The translations under genes and the position numbers were made by a program. This document shows, piece by piece, positions 20,566 to 22,918 of a stretch of 22,918 nt of DNA (positions are counted from its first letter, which is position 1; each line of letters starts with the position of its first letter). Where the stretch lies: the IMG/VR virus record IMGVR_UViG_3300020159_001122, positions 1 to 22,918 of that record, one strand, 5' to 3'. The notes below the pieces were generated by a model. It made no database searches. It was not told the DNA's origin and worked only from the letters and a program-made list of their open reading frames with translations. The DNA is from a virus.

Positions 20566-20760
20566 ATGAGCTATTTGTTATTTGAAATTTGGAGCGAAGA
20601 TGAAATTGGACACCAAGATTTGGTGGATACCACAGCTAGTAAAACAGAAGCATTTGCTATCGCAGAACAATGTCTAGGAGAAGGATTTGTAGCTGCCGTA
20701 GTATATCAAGAGGACGAAACCGGTGAACCCAAATTAATTAGACGCTTCGAGGGCGGTTGA
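20566..20760 (+). CDS. Small 64-aa phage hypothetical protein
   Basis: The 64-aa acidic protein (MSYLLFEIWSEDEIGHQDLV...) has an alternating beta/alpha pattern: LLFEIW, a helix through TEAFAIAEQCLGEG, then FVAAVVYQEDE. This resembles a small beta-alpha-beta domain. It starts on the base after the previous stop. Its TGA stop (20758-20760) lies inside the -35 box of the next promoter, so this transcript runs straight into a new promoter. The function is unknown. Confidence 0.7.
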   Translation: MSYLLFEIWSEDEIGHQDLVDTTASKTEAFAIAEQCLGEGFVAAVVYQEDETGEPKLIRRFEGG

Positions 20761-20785
20761 CAAGACCCCAAATTGGTGTTATAAT
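20757..20785 (+). promoter_or_regulatory. Perfect consensus sigma-70 promoter, overlapping a stop codon
   Basis: TTGACA (20757-20762), a 17-nt spacer and TATAAT (20780-20785) match consensus in all twelve positions. The -35 contains the TGA stop of the previous gene. It should drive the 392-aa gene that starts at 20817, and an AGGAG at 20806-20810 follows. The spacer sequence is not shared with the promoter at 17120, so this is independent selection of the consensus rather than a copied block. Confidence 0.9.
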
Positions 20786-20816
20786 ATAAGTATTGTTTAA
20801 TTAATAGGAGCATTTC

Positions 20817-21995
20817 ATGATGGCAACAAAGCGCAAAACCAAAGCAGCCCATTTGACTGAAGCTAGATCTTCTAAAGGTAGAGATCATTCACCAAAATGG
20901 GACAGTGTTGAGACAATGTCTGATGATGAATTCAGTCGCCATTTTCGTATCAGCATGGATTGGTATCGCCTAGAATCATCTGGAAAAGATCTAAAACCCA
21001 AAGTGATCACGTGGATGGCAGCTAACGATTACGCCAAAGATGAAATCGCATTATTCAAGAAAACCAAAGATTGGCGCTGTAATCTAACTGTAGGCGCATT
21101 AGTAGCTAATCTACTTAAAGGCATGCCCGACAGCCGACCTGGCTTCAACGAAGGTCGTAGTACAACAAAATACGTTAAAGATTCTATTGCTAAAATCCTC
21201 GAAGAAGGTAAAAATGATGTTGAAGAGGAAGAGGACACAACTAAATCTTTGATTCCTGTAGTTACTATTCAAGATCGTTTGCGTGAAACAGCAGGTAAAA
21301 TGAGCGAAGAAATCGATTACGCACTTGATGAATTCTCAACAAATCCCGATACGTTTGATCCCAAAGCTATTAAAGTTTTGAATTTGCTCAAAGCCAAAGA
21401 AGCCAAGGCAGCGCATGCTAGAATCATCAAAGGATTCTATACTAGATCCTATGAAGAACTGCAAGAAGCACAATTGGGCGAGTGTGAACAACTCAAGGAA
21501 GCCTATGGTCATCTTTCAAAACCGCAGTTAAAAAAATTGATTGCATTTTATCATGAGATTATCTCAGCCTGTGATATGCTAGGACAAGAAGCCAAAGTAA
21601 ATCGCAAGCCACGTGCTAAAAAAGCACAACCAAAAGAAAAGATCGTGGCCAAGCTCAAGTATGCCAAGACCAATGAACAACTTAAATTAGTATCTATTAA
21701 TCCTGCAGAAATTATCGGAGCCAAAGAATTGTGGGTCTATAACACAAAATCACGTAAACTTGGCAAGTATGTAGCTTCTGAATATCTAGAACTAGGTGTT
21801 AAAGGAACTTCAATTACAGGATTTAATGAAAATCTAAGTGTGCAAAAGACACTGCGCAAGCCAGAAGAACAGCTTAAAGAGTTCAAAGCCGCAGGTAAAG
21901 TTCAACTACGCAAGTTCTTAGACGACATTCGAGCTGTAGATATCAAGTTGAACGGACGAATTAACGAAGATATCATCCTACTTCGAACACAATAA
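20817..21995 (+). CDS. Large phage protein, probable virion component
   Basis: The 392-aa product is basic and charged. The N-terminus (MATKRKTKAAHLTEARSS) is followed by helical parts, an acidic hinge (VEEEED at about residue 137), a central helix-rich region, an Ala/Lys-rich linker (RKPRAKKAQPKEK) and a C-terminal KELWVYNTKSRKLGKYVASE beta segment ending in VQKTLRKPEEQL. The GTSITGFNENLSVQKTLRKP end resembles structural proteins of T4-like cyanophages (recall). It has a good ribosome-binding site (AGGAG, 20806-20810). Two ATGs in a row (20817 and 20820) are possible starts; the second has better spacing. It is the only gene between the consensus promoter and a terminator, so it has its own strong transcript. 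Confidence 0.7.
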   Translation: MMATKRKTKAAHLTEARSSKGRDHSPKWDSVETMSDDEFSRHFRISMDWYRLESSGKDLKPKVITWMAANDYAKDEIALFKKTKDWRCNLTVGALVANLLKGMPDSRPGFNEGRSTTKYVKDSIAKILEEGKNDVEEEEDTTKSLIPVVTIQDRLRETAGKMSEEIDYALDEFSTNPDTFDPKAIKVLNLLKAKEAKAAHARIIKGFYTRSYEELQEAQLGECEQLKEAYGHLSKPQLKKLIAFYHEIISACDMLGQEAKVNRKPRAKKAQPKEKIVAKLKYAKTNEQLKLVSINPAEIIGAKELWVYNTKSRKLGKYVASEYLELGVKGTSITGFNENLSVQKTLRKPEEQLKEFKAAGKVQLRKFLDDIRAVDIKLNGRINEDIILLRTQ

Positions 21996-22014
21996 CAAAG
22001 TAAATTCTCAGTAT

Positions 22015-22038
22015 AAGCGGGCCCGGTGCCCGCTTTTT
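22015..22038 (+). terminator. Intrinsic (rho-independent) terminator
   Basis: An 8-bp perfect stem, AAGCGGGC (22015-22022) with GCCCGCTT (22028-22035), loop CCGGT, is followed by a T run to 22038. It lies 20 nt after the stop of the 392-aa gene and ends the transcript from the promoter at 20757. The GC-rich stem stands out in this AT-rich sequence. Confidence 0.93.
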
Positions 22039-22046
22039 GTTTGTGG

Positions 22047-22053
22047 ATAAATA
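22047..22053 (+). promoter_or_regulatory. ATAAATA late-promoter-like motif for the fibre-type gene
   Basis: ATAAATA (with G before it, so 7 of 8 positions of T4 late TATAAATA) lies between the terminator and the fibre-type gene and ends 7 nt before its ATG at 22061. It is non-coding and correctly placed for a late gene. Transcription would start almost at the ATG. Confidence 0.55.
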
Positions 22054-22060
22054 TGTTACT

Positions 22061-22918
22061 ATGAACAAAAAGAATCTCGAACAAGCCTTAGCCGCATTAT
22101 CTGATGCTTTAACTAGTCAAGAACCCGAATCATTACTTAACGATCCGTTGGTATTCGTTAGTCGATTACCTAAAAGATCACTGAGCGGAGATCATATCTA
22201 CCAGGGTAAAATACTAGGATTCAGCAGTGCCGGAATCACTGATCAAGCATCAAAAGAACAGATCATAATCAAAGATGATTACGTTAGAATATCAGCTGCA
22301 GCCATTGGCAGCATAGAAGGTGACCTCAAAGTAACTGGTGATGTTACTGCTAGGACACTAAGAGCAGATGTTCTAGAAGTCAAAGAACTCAAAGCAGATA
22401 TCAAGTTCGAAAAAGATTCTAACATTCCTTTCAATGGTGCTAACAAAGGATTAATCTGGACAGGATTAAAAAGCACCAAACAATTTATTTTCGCTACAGA
22501 ACCTGATAGATTTTTCAGCTCTGAAACGATAGACGTCGCCAAGGGCAAGTCTTTTTCAATTAATGGCATTAAAATCATCGATGACCAAGAACTAGGTTCT
22601 ACCATTGTTAAAAGTAATCTACGTGAAGTAGGTAGGTTGCGTGGACTAATAGTCGACGGCTCTGTTAGTATCAACAATTATCTATATTATAACTCTGCTT
22701 CAGATAGACTAGGACTAGGCACAGAAGAACCCAATGCTAGTTTTTCTGTAGCCGAAGATGCCATAGAAGTCATGTTGGGCACTCGAGACAGTGTTCGTGG
22801 TATCGCAGGCACGTTTGCTAGTCATGCATTTGATCTAGTCACAGACAATACCACAAGGATTGGTATTGCTGCCAACGGTAATATACAACTAGGTAATACC
22901 AAACAACCTCCGATACAG
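22061..22918 (+). CDS. Tail fibre/virion structural protein, N-terminal part (3' truncated by window edge)
   Basis: The ATG at 22061 opens a frame that stays open for 286 codons to the right edge. The start MNKKNLEQALAALSDALTSQ is a short helix. Next come PLVFVSRLPKRSL, repeated beta-type segments (SIEGDLKVTGDVTARTLRAD, VLEVKELKADIKFEKD), LIWTGLKSTKQFIFATEPDR and a YNSASDRLGLGTEEPNASFS segment, the G-x-G-T-x-x-P type seen just before the receptor-binding or chaperone part of phage fibres. This fits a T4-like tail-fibre or hinge-type structural protein. No Shine-Dalgarno sequence is visible in the 22 nt between the terminator T run and the ATG. The frame at 22279-22677 on the other strand is a shadow of this gene. 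Confidence 0.75.
   Translation, partial: MNKKNLEQALAALSDALTSQEPESLLNDPLVFVSRLPKRSLSGDHIYQGKILGFSSAGITDQASKEQIIIKDDYVRISAAAIGSIEGDLKVTGDVTARTLRADVLEVKELKADIKFEKDSNIPFNGANKGLIWTGLKSTKQFIFATEPDRFFSSETIDVAKGKSFSINGIKIIDDQELGSTIVKSNLREVGRLRGLIVDGSVSINNYLYYNSASDRLGLGTEEPNASFSVAEDAIEVMLGTRDSVRGIAGTFASHAFDLVTDNTTRIGIAANGNIQLGNTKQPPIQ

Noticed and set aside
22279-22677. 132-aa minus-strand frame near the right edge.
   Set aside because: The plus-strand fibre-type frame from 22061 is open through the whole stretch and has repetitive fibre-like segments; the minus frame is Leu/Ser-rich, as expected for the antisense of such coding.
1-22918. CRISPR arrays, insertion sequences, integrase/attachment sites.
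   Set aside because: I saw no regularly spaced direct repeats, no transposase or integrase frame, and no duplicated tRNA end that would mark an attachment site.

Overview
The window reads as part of the genome of a tailed double-stranded DNA phage, most likely a T4-like marine myovirus. Genes are packed with 4-20 nt overlaps, the sequence is AT-rich, and there are no ribosomal or housekeeping genes. The right third carries phage-type genes: thyX, a histone-H1-like basic peptide, two tail/virion-type proteins and a run of small conserved phage hypotheticals. The host is not determined. The resemblance of the right-hand genes to cyanophage and pelagiphage proteins is from memory, not from a search.

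Layout. (1) Positions 1-7111 hold mostly plus-strand genes: the C-terminal part of a radical SAM enzyme, a divergent Asp/Asn-hydroxylase-like gene, a short PLP-enzyme-like protein, a QueC-like PP-loop ATPase, a twitch-type radical SAM protein, a second radical SAM protein, a DUF6614-like protein, an amidinotransferase and an unknown protein. (2) Positions 15381 down to 7094 form one tightly coupled 13-gene minus-strand operon. In transcription order it encodes a radical SAM enzyme, a SAM methyltransferase, an APS-kinase-like/nucleotidyltransferase fusion, an SGNH-hydrolase-like protein, a small unknown, a sulfotransferase-like protein, a radical SAM enzyme, a cold-shock-domain/prolyl-hydroxylase fusion, a kinase-like unknown, two tandem paralogous Fe(II)/2OG-type oxygenases, a 60-aa peptide and a GNAT-like transferase. 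(3) Positions 15400-15450 are a divergent promoter region, followed by an oversized tRNA-like gene. (4) From 15596 to 22918 everything is on the plus strand: H1-like peptide, small virion protein, thyX, small basic peptide, a perfect consensus sigma-70 promoter, eight phage hypotheticals, a second perfect sigma-70 promoter, a 392-aa probable virion protein, an intrinsic terminator, and the start of a tail-fibre-type gene running off the right edge.

How it fits together. Regions 1 and 2 look like a phage-borne biosynthetic or modification island. There are five radical SAM proteins (three sharing one architecture), four probable non-heme Fe(II)/2OG oxygenases, and single enzymes for amidino transfer, ATP-dependent activation, PLP chemistry, methylation, acyl/aminoacyl transfer, sulfo transfer and nucleotidyl transfer. 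No product can be assigned from sequence alone. A modified nucleobase, a modified peptide or glycan, or a small metabolite are all open. The oxygenase fused to a nucleic-acid-binding cold-shock domain, and the QueC-like protein, make nucleic-acid modification worth testing first. Two promoter styles are visible: consensus host-type sigma-70 promoters in the right third, and T4-late-like TAAATA motifs placed very close to start codons in the island and at the fibre gene.
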